Assembly (NCBI GenBank): GCA_030247885.1
Contig: JAPDRO010000016.1
Span: 558,001-622,000, forward strand
Reading direction: 5' to 3'
Length of the DNA: 64,000 nucleotides
Source: Taxawa tesnikishii (nom. ined.)
Taxonomy: Eukaryota > Ascomycota > Dothideomycetes > Dothideales
Numbering within the stretch: the first letter of the stretch is position 1; each line of letters opens with the position of its first letter. Below are positions 62,138-64,000 of this stretch, in pieces. The notes beneath the pieces were generated by a model, which was given only the letters and a program-made list of their open reading frames with translations, was not told where the DNA came from and made no database searches. The position numbers and the translations under genes were made by a program.

Positions 62138-63141
62138 CTATTCGACAGTATCCAAGCTTCCCTTGCCCACAGTAGAAGCAGGAACAGACCCCTTCTGTTG
62201 CCGCAGCTTTTCCTCAAACTTGGCAAACTCCTGCATGGCAATCTCCTCCTCCTCGTCCAGGACCTGCTGCACGCCCTGCACTTCCTCGATGTAGTGCATG
62301 AGCATGCTCTCGATGCCGTTCTTCAGCGTCACAGTGCTCGAATCGCATGTTCGGCAGGCGCCGCGCAACTTCAACAGAACCTGTCCGTCTTGGAAACCGC
62401 GGAACTCGATATCGCCACCGTCTTCTTGGATAGCCGGTCGGATGCGCGTCTCCAGCAACTCCTTGATCATGCCAACCACCTCGCTATCGTTCTCGTCGTA
62501 CTGCAACGTGTCTTGCTCACCACCCTCTTGTCCCGATTCGCCGCTCTTGTTCTCCACCGTGTTGACGATTGGCTGTCCATTTGTGACCGCTTCGGTGATC
62601 AGACTGAAGACCTCCGGCTTCACGTGCGCCCAGTGAGTGGCGCTGTCCTTGGTAACGGTAATGTAGTCTGCGCCATAGAAGACAGATGTGACACCATCAA
62701 CGTTGAGTAATTGTGCAGCGAGTGGAGACGGGTGTGGCGGCGCGAGTGTCGAGCGCGGAGAGAGGTATTCGAGGAATGTAGAAGGGAAGTTCTCCGGCAA
62801 TATCCGGTGGTTCGGTCGGAATTTCAGCGCCTGTAGTCGTTCAGCTATGCCCGACACGCCTCGATGCTGGATGTACTCACGTCCGCATTTGGTGTGTCCT
62901 CGGTCTGGATGAAGATTGTTCGCCGCGCATTCGCTGCTGAAGGTTGTTGGCGGAACGCAGCTTGTTTGTATGGTAGAACAGTCGGTCTACGCCTCACTGC
63001 CGACGATGTGATAGAAGAGGATGTCGCATGGTGAATCGCTCTGCCCGAGGTTGCTGCGAGCCGCAAGCATTTGGTGGGAATCTGTGGACTTGATGGCCGT
63101 GGCAAAGCCCTGCTCAGTCCGGACAGAGGTCTGGCTGCCAT
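62138..63141 (-). CDS. NFU1: mitochondrial NFU1-type iron-sulfur cluster scaffold
   Basis: Exons 62881-63141 and 62138-62830 with a 50-nt intron encode 317 residues. The first about 80 residues are Arg/Ser/Ala-rich and lack acidic residues, a mitochondrial presequence (ARPLSGLSRALPRPSSPQIP). Then comes the Nfu N-terminal domain (IFIQTEDTPNADALKFRPN, FYGADYITVTKDSATHWAHV) and the NifU C-terminal domain with MIKELLETRIRPAIQEDGGD and the cluster-binding CxxC in LRGACRTCDSSTVTLKNGIE. NFU1 passes 4Fe-4S clusters to lipoate synthase and respiratory proteins. The intron falls between the presequence part and the domain with a conserved junction (PNAD|ALKF). The start is the ATG that opens the presequence. 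Confidence 0.95.
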
Positions 63142-63666
63142 TTCTTCTTGTAACCGGGTTGTATGTCGTGTAGATTGATTGTAGTTGATCGCTATACCAA
63201 GAGGCAAAGAGGTTGTAGTCTAGAGACAATCAGAAGAACCACTGAGAAACCTCGGATGACGCACTTCCTTTCGGCGATCTTCGCAGATGATTGGTCAGCG
63301 TACCATATCCTATCTCCAAGTCATTGCATATAAGTAAGAATGTAGAATTATCACATGGAAGAAGATTCTGGGAAAGAAACAAGCAATTTTACTGTGCTGC
63401 CCTCACGACTCGTCACTTGTAAGGCAACATTGTCTCAACTAAATGTCACTTGTAGAAGAGATGCCATGTCCAGAGTAGGTACGATGACCTTGCAATGTCA
63501 GTCCTTCCCTTCCTCAATCTCTCATATGATTTCAGGTCGTCCCATGAGCAACCTTGTGCATGATACGTGTGTCTTTCCCTATCTCCAGTGCAAATCGAAC
63601 CTCAACCACTTGGCATGCATCTCGTTCGGGGTCCGTCTGTCCCCAAGTCGTGAACGTAGGGCTCAA
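63142..63666. other. intergenic, nothing recognised
   Basis: It holds the upstream region of NFU1 and the 3' flank of the truncated gene at the window end. A 197-codon + frame from 63355 overlaps that gene's antisense and is not called. Confidence 0.45.
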
Positions 63667-64000
63667 TCACAGAGAGTGGGTGGACACATCAGAGTCGTTG
63701 TCGGATTCGGAGACCTCAACTTCTTCCTCGTCGTCAGAGGGTTCCTCAATCCTAAGATTCTTGCCCTGAGAACTGGTCAGCGAAAGCTCCACAATTCGAT
63801 TCCCGCTGTTCTACTTACACCCTTGATCTTAACGAACTTAGAGTTATTTGATGCCTCGATGGTGTTCGTCCACTTGGAGGTGGGTCTGGTCATTCCGCTG
63901 CTCGAGGAGCCTCCGTCCATGTCAGACTGGTTTCTGGATCCGATGTAGCTGCCGGCGGTAGTAACGCGGGCGGAGCGAGAGTTGCTGGAAGGGGCAACTA
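63667..64000 (-). CDS. C-terminal part of an unidentified protein with acidic tail
   Basis: The minus strand frame enters from the right edge and ends at a TGA complementary to 63667-63669, with a 53-nt intron (63766-63818). The visible part reads AGSYIGSRNQSDMDGGSSSS, SKWTNTIEASNNSKFVKIKG, then after the intron GKNLRIEEPSDDEEEVEVSE and STHSL. Composition is Ser-rich then strongly acidic. The family cannot be named from this fragment. The GT-AG intron with CTGAC branch supports a real gene; the 5' end is outside the window. Confidence 0.65.

Overview
The window is nuclear DNA of a filamentous ascomycete (Pezizomycotina). Genes carry many short introns, mostly 48-66 nt, with GT-AG ends and CTGAC/CTAAC-like branch sites. 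The families are typical of moulds: a Zn2Cys6 regulator, a PtaB-type LIM-binding coactivator, an ascomycete laccase with a C-terminal DSGV, a Kre9/Knh1-like GPI protein and a Kar9/GAS2 protein. No rRNA, convincing tRNA, CRISPR array, viral element or intact transposon was seen. The class within Pezizomycotina cannot be fixed from the window alone.

Layout. 1-14300: a truncated hypothetical gene, a membrane RING-CH ubiquitin ligase, proteasome subunit alpha-2, the PtaB-like coactivator with a long Gln-Ala repeat, V-ATPase subunit B, END3 and an orphan 333-aa gene. 14301-21110: a coiled-coil orphan, a decayed stretch with a (GTT)n tract, a divergent pair of related secreted proteins and ribosomal protein S21. 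21560-34940: the Zn2Cys6 regulator, a cyclic-nucleotide-binding/F-box/LRR protein, a short-chain dehydrogenase tail-to-tail with an aldehyde dehydrogenase, and the Kre9-like wall protein. 34940-37545 is gene-poor. 37546-50473: the Kar9/GAS2 protein, a DUF2470 membrane protein, two neighbouring genes that share a C-terminal module, an orphan 333-aa gene and exosome subunit RRP41. 51687-64000: laccase, an HSL-type hydrolase, a GH63-like six-hairpin glycosidase, NFU1 and a truncated gene with an acidic tail.

Most genes are unrelated housekeeping neighbours; I see no biosynthetic cluster. The SDR/ALDH pair could act on the same alcohol/aldehyde chemistry, but that is inference from adjacency.

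Two things stand out. First, six otherwise well-preserved genes (ptaB-like, END3, CNB/F-box, Kar9/GAS2, laccase, hydrolase) contain frame breaks that nearly all look like one base missing from a mononucleotide run. About ten to twelve such sites occur, always losses. Adding one base per site gives whole-codon totals, conserved motifs and normal intron sizes, which points to consensus errors more than gene death. Second, there are two local duplications of poorly known families: the divergent secreted pair (17678-19953) and the pair at 44543-46967, which shares a short NLD-E-LKA-I-GDLTL C-terminal module and a splice donor at the same codon.
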